Below, piece after piece: positions 6,047 to 11,676 of a DNA stretch of 15,293 bases (its first letter is position 1; each line of letters opens with the position of its first letter). The stretch covers positions 1-15,293 of the forward strand of contig MGLG01000004.1 of NCBI GenBank assembly GCA_001795975.1, read 5' to 3'. The DNA comes from Candidatus Yanofskybacteria bacterium RIFOXYD1_FULL_42_10 (GTDB lineage Bacteria; Patescibacteriota; Minisyncoccia; 2-02-FULL-40-12; GWA2-44-9). Under the pieces are notes generated by a model that was given only the letters and a program-made list of their open reading frames with translations, did no database searches and was not told the DNA's origin. A program made the translations under genes and the position numbers.

Positions 6047-6093
6047 TGCCCCCTCCCCACTTTCCGATTAACTCTGAAAGTGGGGAGGGGGCA
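6047..6093 (-). promoter_or_regulatory. 18-bp hairpin in the pnp 5' leader
   Basis: Arms 6047-6064 and 6076-6093 pair perfectly over 18 bp with an 11-nt loop, ending 41 nt before the pnp start. The strand beyond the stem on the pnp side has no U-run, so it is not a simple terminator. In E. coli, pnp is autoregulated through an RNase III cut in a leader stem. A long perfect stem here would suit a similar mechanism, but that is analogy. Confidence 0.55.
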
Positions 6094-6104
6094 AAGCCCC
6101 AGAT

Positions 6105-6134
6105 ACTTTATGTTTCTCAACCCCGTCCACTCAA
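6105..6134 (-). promoter_or_regulatory. possible pnp promoter
   Basis: On the minus strand TTGAGT (6134-6129) and TAAAGT (6110-6105) are 18 bp apart, each matching consensus at 4 of 6 positions. Initiation would fall just upstream of the long leader hairpin, so the hairpin would be included in the mRNA. Confidence 0.3.
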
Positions 6135-6157
6135 TTGTCTAATTAAAAATATTAAAA

Positions 6158-6307
6158 TATTGGATAGCAAGCTTGTAGGGATTTACGGAGCCCGACGGGG
6201 AAAAGGCGAAGGTTCACGCCGAGGAACTTCGGCGGGAATCGCCTGCGAGCGAGAGGCAATCCGCCAGCTGGCGGATATGTCGTGCCCCACAAGTTTGCTA
6301 TCCAATA
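6158..6307. repeat. 150-bp structured element with 19-bp terminal inverted repeats
   Basis: Arms 6158-6176 and 6289-6307 pair over 19 bp with one wobble-type difference; both contain GATAGCAA/TTGCTATC. Inside are a perfect palindrome ccgccagctggcgg (6261-6274), a gccga/tcggc hairpin near 6213-6229, and further small stems. No reading frame is convincing. It fills most of the gap between the NYN gene and pnp. The layout suits a non-autonomous mobile repeat or a structured RNA; there are no clear target duplications. Confidence 0.6.
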
Positions 6308-6312
6308 ATTTG

Positions 6313-6825
6313 CTATTTTAACAACACTTTTTCCTTGCTCTCTTCCAAATCAACAAAATTATTGGCCGCTTCGGTTAATTTGGAACTTGTGCTTCTCTTA
6401 AAGCCCATTGTCTCCACTATCAGCCCGCTGAATTTTAAATATTCCACCAGCGGTTCATAGTCTCCATCGCCGGAAATAATCACCACCACATCAAGAAGCT
6501 TGGACAAACTGATTGCGTCCACCGCCAGACCGACATCCCAGTCGCCCTTTTTCATTCCGCCGGGAAATATCTGCAAGTCCTTTATTTTTAATTCAAAACC
6601 GGCCTTTTCCAAAGCGTCAAAAAACGCCTTTTCTTCCTCCGTATCGGATTTTACAACATAGGCCACGGCTCTGACAAGCTGTCTTCCGGCAGTCGCCAAT
6701 TTCAAAAGCTCCCGGAAATTCACACGGGCTTTATATAAATTTTTGGCGGAGTGATACATGTTCTGAACATCCACGAACACTCCGACACGGTGAGTTTTTC
6801 TTTGAGGAACGGTAAGCTTGTTCAA
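6313..6825 (-). CDS. NYN-domain (LabA/DUF88-like) predicted ribonuclease
   Basis: The 170-residue product is a single NYN domain, the PIN-like nuclease fold. The acidic metal site is visible: D19 in VFVDVQN, D95 and D97 with D103 in KKGDWDVGLAVDAI, and D120 and D122 in ISGDGDYEPLV. These match the LabA/DUF88 family of predicted Mg-dependent RNases. The C-terminus from about 140 is a short helical tail without an extra domain. The start is a TTG at 6825; no ATG or GTG lies before the first catalytic motif except one GTG at residue 16, and no ribosome-binding site is seen. The gene sits between rpsO and pnp on the same strand, so a role in RNA processing or decay together with PNPase is plausible. 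Substrate is unknown. Confidence 0.88.
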   Translation of the reverse strand: MNKLTVPQRKTHRVGVFVDVQNMYHSAKNLYKARVNFRELLKLATAGRQLVRAVAYVVKSDTEEEKAFFDALEKAGFELKIKDLQIFPGGMKKGDWDVGLAVDAISLSKLLDVVVIISGDGDYEPLVEYLKFSGLIVETMGFKRSTSSKLTEAANNFVDLEESKEKVLLK

Positions 6826-6836
6826 GAAAATAAAAA

Positions 6837-6891
6837 TTGTTATATTGTTAATTGTTATATTGAATTCAAATTAACAAGATAGCAAATCAAC
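6837..6891. repeat. AT-rich spacer repeat before the NYN gene
   Basis: This 55-bp stretch contains TTGTTATATTGTTAATTG followed by AACAAGATAGCAAAT. Both strings recur in the spacers before xer and rsmI. It occupies the position where a ribosome-binding site and leader would be expected for the NYN gene and contains neither. Confidence 0.5.
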
Positions 6892-6911
6892 AAAATAATA
6901 ATATATATAGC

Positions 6912-7190
6912 TTAGTTCAATCCCAATTTCTTAATAACAGAACTGTGTCTTTTGGGATTTTCCCGTTTTAAATAATCAAGCAATCTTTTTCTCTTGGCGA
7001 CCATTTTTAAAAGACCGAGACGGGAACTGTTGTCCTTTTTGTGCTTTTTGAGGTGTTTTGAAAGCCGTTCTATTTCTTCGGAAAATAAAGCAATCTGCGC
7101 TTCGGCAGAACCGGTGTCTTTGTCGTGGATTCTCACCTTTTCAATAACTTTTGATTTTTGTTGAGGAGTTAACATAAAAATGGATGGCAA
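6912..7190 (-). CDS. 30S ribosomal protein S15
   Basis: The 92-residue product (bacterial S15 is about 89) is helical throughout and carries the 16S rRNA-binding signature. DTGSAEAQIALF starts the second helix, and KKHKKDNSSRLGLLKMVAKR spans the loop and third helix. LLDYLKREN and the final KKLGLN complete the family pattern. S15 binds the central domain of 16S rRNA early in 30S assembly and often represses its own mRNA. The start could be ATG at 7190 or the ATG five codons later (MLTPQQK), which is closer to usual N-termini; neither has a clear Shine-Dalgarno. Upstream are two promoter-like sites and a terminator-like hairpin. Downstream are the NYN gene and pnp, close to the classical rpsO-pnp order. 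Confidence 0.96.
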   Translation of the reverse strand: MPSIFMLTPQQKSKVIEKVRIHDKDTGSAEAQIALFSEEIERLSKHLKKHKKDNSSRLGLLKMVAKRKRLLDYLKRENPKRHSSVIKKLGLN

Positions 7191-7205
7191 CTTACCGTTG
7201 AAGTT

Positions 7206-7234
7206 AATCTAACACAAATAAAAAAAACTTGCAA
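7206..7234 (-). promoter_or_regulatory. possible proximal rpsO promoter
   Basis: TTGCAA (7234-7229) and TAGATT (7211-7206) on the minus strand are 17 bp apart, each 4 of 6 to consensus. It lies downstream of the hairpin at 7245-7265, so it would bypass that terminator. The leader would be very short if the ATG at 7190 is used and about 24 nt if the ATG at 7175 is used. Confidence 0.3.
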
Positions 7235-7265
7235 GAAAAAGAAAAGAGGAGATGTTACCTCCCCT
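7228..7265 (-). terminator. terminator or attenuator in the rpsO leader
   Basis: On the minus strand a 7-bp stem with one G-U pair (7259-7265 with 7245-7251, 7-nt loop) is followed by TTTTCTTTTTCTTG. It can end transcripts of the upstream membrane-protein gene, whose stop is at 7305. Because a near-consensus promoter lies just before it, it would also be the first structure in an rpsO transcript. Confidence 0.55.
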
Positions 7266-7279
7266 TTCAGTACTCTTTA

Positions 7280-7308
7280 ATTATATCATAAACAAAGATA
7301 AAAGTCAA
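7280..7308 (-). promoter_or_regulatory. strong rpsO promoter overlapping the upstream stop codon
   Basis: TTGACT (7308-7303) and a perfect TATAAT (7285-7280) on the minus strand are 17 bp apart. The -35 overlaps the TGA that ends the gene at 7305. Predicted initiation near 7273 places the hairpin at 7245-7265 at the very start of the rpsO leader. Confidence 0.6.
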
Positions 7309-7808
7309 ATTTTGTCAAAGCAGACAACCATCTTGAAATGCCGGATGAGTTCCTTTTTCAACTGCTCTTTAACGGTAAACACCCATCGTATCTTTTCCAT
7401 CTTTTTTCTCAAATCGGCAAACCAGAAATCAATAAATTCAATCTTTGTCGTCTCTTGTGTTTGCGTGTCCGGCGATGTTTTTACGGAAAATATGAATGTG
7501 CGTTTTTCGTACCCGTAATCATCGGCTTCTTCGTTTATGCCCGCGTCTTTCATTTGTTGTTTCAGCCGTTCGTTCCTATACCCAAGTAGAATCGCTTTTT
7601 CATTCAATTTTTCATATATCATCCGGCCCACCTCCGCAGGTTCGGCCATTAACGCATCAATCATATCAATCCCGCAATAAGCAACCAGGGACTTAATGCG
7701 ATATCTCATCATGAGACCGTTAACGGCCATCGCAATGATTACCGCCGGTCCGACTGCTACGAAACCAAGCACAATTATCACAACATATATCTCAATGAAG
7801 AAAAACAT
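7305..7808 (-). CDS. membrane-anchored protein of unknown function
   Basis: The 167-residue product has one N-terminal hydrophobic segment (residues 4-30, FIEIYVVIIVLGFVAVGPAV) followed by a soluble, charged helical region. A stretch near 50-95 is helical and acidic (MIDALMAEPAEVGRMIYEKL), and residues 100-130 look like a beta sheet (KRTFIFSVKT, TKIEFIDFWF). No known domain is recognised. Its start is well supported: AAGGAG lies 9 nt before the ATG at 7806-7808. It follows the prepilin-like gene by 30 nt, so the two are probably co-transcribed and may act together at the envelope. It ends at the rpsO promoter. Confidence 0.75.
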   Translation of the reverse strand: MFFFIEIYVVIIVLGFVAVGPAVIIAMAVNGLMMRYRIKSLVAYCGIDMIDALMAEPAEVGRMIYEKLNEKAILLGYRNERLKQQMKDAGINEEADDYGYEKRTFIFSVKTSPDTQTQETTKIEFIDFWFADLRKKMEKIRWVFTVKEQLKKELIRHFKMVVCFDKI

Positions 7809-7831
7809 TATTTTACGCTCCTTATTTTTTA

Positions 7832-7853
7832 AAAGCCGTCACTTGACGGCTTT
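7832..7853 (-). other. hairpin over the stop codon of the prepilin-like gene
   Basis: A perfect 10-bp stem (7844-7853 with 7832-7841, 2-nt loop) includes the TGA of the upstream gene and is followed on that strand by TAAAAAATAAGGAG. An A-rich rather than U-rich tail argues against a terminator. It may protect or process the bicistronic mRNA, or be incidental. Confidence 0.4.
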
Positions 7854-8282
7854 GCAGGGTTCGCAATCATCGGGGACAAGCTTGAAGTATTTTGCGGCTT
7901 CGCAAGCTTTTTTAAGATCCCAATACGCGCTGGCTGCTTCGTTTTGGGCTTTTCTAAAATCTTGTAAATATTTGTTTGCGTCGGCAACCGCAAGAACAGA
8001 ACTTTTATTCATTACGACAGTTTCAGCTTTCCGCGCATTTGCATAATTCTCGTCTAACTCTTCTACTCTTTTTTCCACCGCAGGTTCCAATAAGTCCCCT
8101 TCTACCCATGAAAATCCGCCTTGCGGGAGCTCAATGTTAAAATATTGTTTCAAATATTTGGTATTATCGCGTTTATCAACAACTGCCACTGCTACATTCA
8201 AAACTAACCAAAGTATACAGATACTACAAGACACAATTAAAATTTGAACCAGGGTAAATCCTTTTTCTTCACTTTTTCTCAT
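7839..8282 (-). CDS. prepilin-like protein with type IV N-terminal motif
   Basis: The 147-residue product starts with a short basic leader ending in KG, then FTLVQILIV and a hydrophobic helix to about residue 35. This is the class III signal of type IV pilins and pseudopilins, cut by prepilin peptidase between G8 and F9. Position +5 of the mature protein, almost always Glu, is Gln (Q13) here. The rest is an extracellular, mostly helical region rich in Ala and Glu, without the usual C-terminal beta sheet signature. Cysteines C127, C140 and C143 near the end could form a disulfide or bind metal. GGAG lies 6 nt before the ATG. Probably a minor pilin-like or anchored surface protein; partners are not in this window. 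Confidence 0.7.
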   Translation of the reverse strand: MRKSEEKGFTLVQILIVSCSICILWLVLNVAVAVVDKRDNTKYLKQYFNIELPQGGFSWVEGDLLEPAVEKRVEELDENYANARKAETVVMNKSSVLAVADANKYLQDFRKAQNEAASAYWDLKKACEAAKYFKLVPDDCEPCKAVK

Positions 8283-8307
8283 TTCCTTCTCCTTCGGCCT
8301 GCCGTAG

Positions 8308-8381
8308 CTTTTAACGCAGGCGGCCCTTTTGTCAAGGAACGATGGTGATTAGACACTATAATTTTATTACGCCTCTGTCAA
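8308..8381 (-). promoter_or_regulatory. promoter region of the prepilin-like gene (two candidate sites)
   Basis: Two perfect -35 boxes TTGACA are present on the minus strand. The one at 8381-8376 has TATAGT (8360-8355) after 15 bp. The one at 8335-8330 has TAAAAG (8313-8308) after 16 bp. A gcctgc/gcaggc hairpin lies over 8297-8322. Either could drive the two-gene unit. Confidence 0.45.
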
Positions 8382-8421
8382 GATTTAGTGGTAATTCAAT
8401 GCCATAATGCGCCAGTGAAGT

Positions 8422-8506
8422 AATTGCTATCTTGCTATATTGTTAATTGTTAAAATTAAAACAAGACAACAAGCTATCAAGGTAACAGGGTATCAAGATA
8501 GCAATT
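8422..8506. repeat. 85-bp spacer element with 13-bp inverted ends
   Basis: Perfect 13-bp arms aattgctatcttg (8422-8434) and caagatagcaatt (8494-8506) bound an AT-rich core containing TATATTGTTAATTGTTA and tandem-like AACAAG/ATCAAGG strings. The arms share GATAGCAA with the element at 6158-6307 and with spacers at 6837 and 14045. There is no reading frame. It resembles a MITE-sized non-coding repeat. Together with the sites at 8308-8381 and 8519-8635 it accounts for the 353-bp gap between the prepilin-like and xer genes. Confidence 0.6.
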
Positions 8507-8518
8507 CCCCACCAACAA

Positions 8519-8547
8519 TTCTTAAAAACTTAGATATGTCGTATAAT
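8519..8547 (+). promoter_or_regulatory. possible xer promoter
   Basis: A perfect TATAAT (8542-8547) is preceded at 17 bp by a weak TTCTTA (8519-8524). A small hairpin gcaatg/cattgc (8552-8565) follows at the predicted start. Confidence 0.35.
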
Positions 8548-8603
8548 GTAAGCAATGAGCATTGCTGATTGCTATTATTGTTAATTGTCAGCTTGAACTT
8601 CAA

Positions 8604-8635
8604 GATAACAAGATAACAAGATAACAAGATAACAA
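8604..8635 (+). repeat. four tandem copies of GATAACAA abutting the xer start
   Basis: The 8-mer GATAACAA is repeated exactly four times (8604-8611, 8612-8619, 8620-8627, 8628-8635) and ends directly at the ATG at 8636. It occupies the ribosome-binding region, and no Shine-Dalgarno is present. Such a unit can change copy number by slippage, which would change leader spacing. The effect on expression is unknown. Confidence 0.8.
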
Positions 8636-9559
8636 ATGGGCGGTGATATCAAATCTCTCAAAATCCAATACCTTGAACATCTGGAAATAGAAAAGAATCG
8701 CTCGGAAAAGACGCTGGAAAATTACGGCCGGTATCTTGACAGGTTTTTGGGTTTTGCCAAAGTCGCAAACGCTGGCGATATTTCGGAAGATTTAATCAGG
8801 CAATATCGGCTATATTTGAACCGGTTTAAAGATGGGCATGGCGCGTCCCTCAAAAAAATCACCCAAAATTATCACATCATCGCCCTCCGCAATTTTTTAA
8901 AATACCTTGCCAAGAGGGGAATACGCTCGGTATCGGCGGAAAAAGTGGAATTGGGAAAACAAGAAGACAGAGAGGTTGTTTTTCTTGAGGCGAATGAACT
9001 TGGAAGATTGATGAAAGCGGCGGAAGGCGAGAACGGACTTGATGCTTTGCGAGACAAGGCAATCATTAGCACCCTGTTTTGCACAGGAATGCGCGTTTCA
9101 GAACTTTGCTCGCTGGATAGAGAAAAGATTGATGTAAGCGGAGGAGAAATATCAATCCGAGGCAAGGGGAGCAAGATACGGCTGGTATTTTTGTCGGATC
9201 AAACCAAAAAAGACTTGTCCGAATATTTGAAAAAGAGAGCGGACGCGGACGAGGCGATGTTTATCAGAATACCGCGGGGAAAAAACGCTTTGACCAAAAC
9301 TGCCAATTTGCGTCTCACGCCCCGCAGTATCCAAAGAATTATAAAAAAATATTCAATAAAGGCCGGCATCGTGGGAAAAAATGTCAGTCCACACTCCTTG
9401 CGTCACAGCTACGCCACCGATTTGCTCCGCAACGGCGCCGATATCCGCTCGGTGCAGGCTCTCCTCGGCCATTCATCCGTCACCACCACCCAGATTTATA
9501 CTCATGTCACGGATAAACAACTTAGAGAAGTTCACAAAAAATTTCATAACAAGAAATGA
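8636..9559 (+). CDS. xer: Xer-type tyrosine recombinase
   Basis: The 307-residue product has the two-domain layout of XerC/XerD: an N-terminal SAM-like core-binding domain (about 5-92) and a C-terminal catalytic domain. The full catalytic set is present: R153 (TGMRVSEL), K177 (RGKGSK), H253 and R256 (SPHSLRHSYATDLL), H279 (LLGHSSVTTTQ) and the nucleophile Y288 (IYTHV). Length matches XerC/D (about 300). It most likely resolves chromosome dimers at a dif-like site; whether it is XerC, XerD or a single Xer acting alone cannot be told here. Integrase activity in a mobile element is less likely, since no phage or transfer genes are near. The ATG directly follows a tandem repeat and lacks a ribosome-binding site. 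Confidence 0.93.
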   Translation: MGGDIKSLKIQYLEHLEIEKNRSEKTLENYGRYLDRFLGFAKVANAGDISEDLIRQYRLYLNRFKDGHGASLKKITQNYHIIALRNFLKYLAKRGIRSVSAEKVELGKQEDREVVFLEANELGRLMKAAEGENGLDALRDKAIISTLFCTGMRVSELCSLDREKIDVSGGEISIRGKGSKIRLVFLSDQTKKDLSEYLKKRADADEAMFIRIPRGKNALTKTANLRLTPRSIQRIIKKYSIKAGIVGKNVSPHSLRHSYATDLLRNGADIRSVQALLGHSSVTTTQIYTHVTDKQLREVHKKFHNKK

Positions 9560-9626
9560 TACCGTCTAATCTGTTTCCCAATAATTCCGCTCCGACCGCA
9601 TACCGCTTTTCAGTACCGATAGTCCG

Positions 9627-9830
9627 CAACTTCCAGTCCCGATTGCTTCGCAATCGTGGATCCGCGATTTGCTATTTGCGCAAAGCGCAAAGCAAATCGG
9701 GACGAGTTGCGTCTATCTGCATTCTCGGCATTTTGCTCCTCGCTTTAAGAAAGCTTTGGAGACCAAGCCAAAATGCCTGCGAAAGCTTCTTCAAAGGGTA
9801 TGCGGCTCTCCGCGGAATTAAAATATATTA
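9627..9830. repeat. palindrome-rich intergenic block
   Basis: The 419-bp gap after xer holds several nested stems. Arms 9636-9644 and 9695-9703 (gtcccgatt/aatcgggac) enclose a hairpin gattgc/gcaatc (9641-9655) and a long imperfect hairpin (9665-9699). A second unit has 9-bp arms 9727-9735 and 9769-9777 (ggcattttg/caaaatgcc) with inner stems ctcc/ggag and gcttt/aaagc. A gcggctctccgc hairpin follows near 9802. Frames crossing it translate the repeats and have no recognisable product. It is best read as non-coding palindromic repeats, comparable to 38-118. Confidence 0.55.
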
Positions 9831-9850
9831 GACAGACATTTCAACTCAAC

Positions 9851-9868
9851 GACTCACCATGGTGAGTC
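9851..9868. promoter_or_regulatory. perfect 18-bp palindrome upstream of the Ntn hydrolase
   Basis: GACTCACCATGGTGAGTC is a perfect palindrome 47 bp before the -35 of the downstream promoter. It could be an operator or another palindromic repeat. A ccccta/tagggg hairpin follows at about 9873-9893. Confidence 0.4.
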
Positions 9869-9914
9869 CCTCCCCCTATGTCCGGTGTAGGGGAAAACTT
9901 GTTAATGCCGAATA

Positions 9915-9943
9915 TTGACATAATTGTTAAAAATTATAATAAT
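9915..9943 (+). promoter_or_regulatory. promoter of the Ntn hydrolase gene
   Basis: A perfect TTGACA (9915-9920) and AATAAT (9938-9943, 5 of 6) are 17 bp apart. Initiation near 9950 gives a leader of about 29 nt containing GGGAGG. Confidence 0.6.
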
Positions 9944-9978
9944 TGCCGCAGAACATAAACAATCGGGAGGATAAGTAA

Positions 9979-10554
9979 ATGACCTGTATTGTTGGTTGGA
10001 TAGATCAAAATTGCATGGTAATGGGCGGCGATTCGGCCGGAATCGGCGGTTATGATGTAATAATCCGCAAAGACCCGAAAGTATTTACGCTTTCACAGTC
10101 GCAAGGACCGGATATGCTTATCGGTTTTACATCTTCATTCCGAATGGGCCAGCTTCTCATGACGCTTGAAGTTCCAACCGCGCAAGAAGAGAAAAAACCG
10201 TTTTTGTTTATGGTAAAACAATTTATCCCGGCCGTTCGCAAGCTTTTCCAAAATGGCGGATTCTTAAAAAAGGAGAAGGAACAAGAACGAGGCGGAACAT
10301 TTCTAGTCGGATACCGCGGGAGATTATTTCAAGTTGAGGACGATTTTCAAGTTGGAGAATCACGCATGCCATATGATGCGGTAGGTTGTGGCGCCGATTT
10401 TGCTCTAGGCGCTCTTAGGGCAATGGAACAAACTGGTTATAAAACATCGCCGGAAAGAAAAGTATTATTGGCTCTTCAGGTGGCCCATACTCAAAGCGCG
10501 GGCGTAAGGCCGCCATTTAAAATATTAAAAGTGGATTTGAAAAACACTAAATAG
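9979..10554 (+). CDS. proteasome-like Ntn hydrolase
   Basis: The 191-residue product begins MTCIVGW, so removal of Met would expose Thr2 as an N-terminal nucleophile. Numbered from that Thr, D17 (in GGDSAGIGG) and K33 (in RKDPKVF) fall exactly at the catalytic positions of proteasome beta subunits and HslV. Later motifs AVGCGADFALGAL and VAHTQSAG match the conserved second half of the fold, with Cys where proteasomes often have Ser. The length suits a single beta-type domain without propeptide. Related stand-alone proteins occur in bacteria and phages; their substrates are mostly unknown. GGGAGG lies 8 nt before the ATG, and the gene has its own promoter and terminator. No unfoldase gene (HslU, Mpa-like) is adjacent. 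A protease or an amidase role are both possible. Confidence 0.85.
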   Translation: MTCIVGWIDQNCMVMGGDSAGIGGYDVIIRKDPKVFTLSQSQGPDMLIGFTSSFRMGQLLMTLEVPTAQEEKKPFLFMVKQFIPAVRKLFQNGGFLKKEKEQERGGTFLVGYRGRLFQVEDDFQVGESRMPYDAVGCGADFALGALRAMEQTGYKTSPERKVLLALQVAHTQSAGVRPPFKILKVDLKNTK

Positions 10555-10562
10555 CCCAAAAC

Positions 10563-10608
10563 AAAAGCCCCGCCACAACTTCGCAAGATGTTGGCGGAGG
10601 CTTTTTTT
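10563..10608. terminator. bidirectional intrinsic terminator
   Basis: Between convergent genes, a stem of about 13 bp with one bulged A (10563-10575 with 10592-10605) is followed on the plus strand by a run of Ts (10602-10608). On the minus strand it is followed by TTTTGTTTTG. It serves the Ntn hydrolase gene and the M23 gene. Confidence 0.8.
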
Positions 10609-10609
10609 A

Positions 10610-11530
10610 TTATAGATACTTATTCGCGGTTTCAATGAACTTAAGCGGATCAACAGTTGCGTCGTTTATTTTTATTCCAAGATGAAGATGGGAACCGGTT
10701 GTTCGGGCTCCGGTTGAACCGGAAATACCGACAATTTGTCCGGCATTTACCTTTTGACCTGTGGAAACTTTAATTTCCGAGAGATGGATATACAACGAAA
10801 AAATTCCAAAGCCGTGATACACGACCACAATATTGCCCTCAAGCAAGAAATTTTTTTCCGCCAGAATCACCACCCCAGAATTAACGACTGATATCGGCGC
10901 GTTCTCGCCGGTTCGCAAATCAACTCCTCGGTGCCAATCCCGGTCATCTTTGTTTTTGGAATAAATTCTCCAAATCCCGAAAGGGTCGGTTATTGCAATT
11001 TTATTGATGTCTTGTTCAGCAAGAGGCGAAACAAACTTGCCGGGAATATAGTTTGGGAGAGAGCCGGTTGACCGATAGGCCGCCTGCATCATTTCTCCTT
11101 CGCGAATTCTTTGTTTTTTTTGTTTTTCCGTCGGAGTGAATTTTTTCATTCGTTCTTCTCCAAAATCTTTTAACAAAATCTCAATAGTCCGACAATCGCA
11201 ACAATGGCAAAAAAGCTGATATTGCAACGCCGTTTCTTTGTTATTCAAATCAATCAAAACAAGATCGTACTTGCCCGGCTTTTGATCGGCGCTTATGCCG
11301 ATCAAAGCCAGCCCTTGCGCGTTGAACCGATAGGTCTTGCCAAAAACATCTATGCCGAATTTTTCTATGGCCGATTTATCGCCTATCTTAATCACCAAAA
11401 TATCGCCCTGATATATTGGCGCATTGCCACTCAATATCTCAAACTTAACACTGACTGCTTCGGCTCCGTTCAAAAAGAGAGCCGGCAGAATGGCAAAAAT
11501 AACAGCAAAAACCGCTATTCTAATTTTCAA
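10610..11530 (-). CDS. exported M23 (LytM-type) peptidase
   Basis: The 306-residue product has a signal peptide (residues 1-25, ending AEA before VSVKF), an N-terminal beta-rich domain (about 27-107), a short Cys cluster (C108, C110, C111, C113), a helical linker and a C-terminal M23 domain (about 165-306). Zinc ligands are H200 and D204 (HRGVDL) and H283. H249 (YIHL) and H281 (SHLHLGI) complete the active site, so it should be active. M23 enzymes cut peptide cross-links in peptidoglycan. The start is TTG at 11530, chosen because GGGAGG lies 7 nt upstream and no in-frame ATG precedes the signal peptide. It has its own promoter and is convergent with the Ntn hydrolase gene. The CxCCxC cluster directly after the first domain is unusual for the family. 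Confidence 0.92.
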   Translation of the reverse strand: MKIRIAVFAVIFAILPALFLNGAEAVSVKFEILSGNAPIYQGDILVIKIGDKSAIEKFGIDVFGKTYRFNAQGLALIGISADQKPGKYDLVLIDLNNKETALQYQLFCHCCDCRTIEILLKDFGEERMKKFTPTEKQKKQRIREGEMMQAAYRSTGSLPNYIPGKFVSPLAEQDINKIAITDPFGIWRIYSKNKDDRDWHRGVDLRTGENAPISVVNSGVVILAEKNFLLEGNIVVVYHGFGIFSLYIHLSEIKVSTGQKVNAGQIVGISGSTGARTTGSHLHLGIKINDATVDPLKFIETANKYL

Positions 11531-11568
11531 GGTGCCGCCTCCCTTCTTTTAGTGGCTTAATGCCCATA

Positions 11569-11597
11569 AGAATATCTTAATCGTAATTTTATTTCAA
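11569..11597 (-). promoter_or_regulatory. promoter of the M23 peptidase gene
   Basis: TTGAAA (11597-11592) and TATTCT (11574-11569) on the minus strand are 17 bp apart, giving a leader of about 30 nt that contains GGGAGG. The divergent M16 gene begins about 80 bp away with no comparable promoter. Confidence 0.5.
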
Positions 11598-11676
11598 TCT
11601 TTAATTCACTAAAACATACTATCCAGCTATTTCTGACAATTTTTCTTTTTTAAAAAAATGAGTTAGTATTTATTCA

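Noticed and set aside
5899..6120. Minus-strand 73-codon frame upstream of pnp
   Set aside because: It overlaps the pnp start out of frame and crosses the long leader hairpin, and its product shows no family features.
8600..8636. CRISPR-like repeat array
   Set aside because: The repeat is an 8-bp perfect tandem without spacers, and no cas genes are present.
9556..9831. 91-codon plus-strand frame after xer
   Set aside because: It translates nested palindromes, overlaps the xer stop, has no ribosome-binding site, and its product is arginine-rich without family features.
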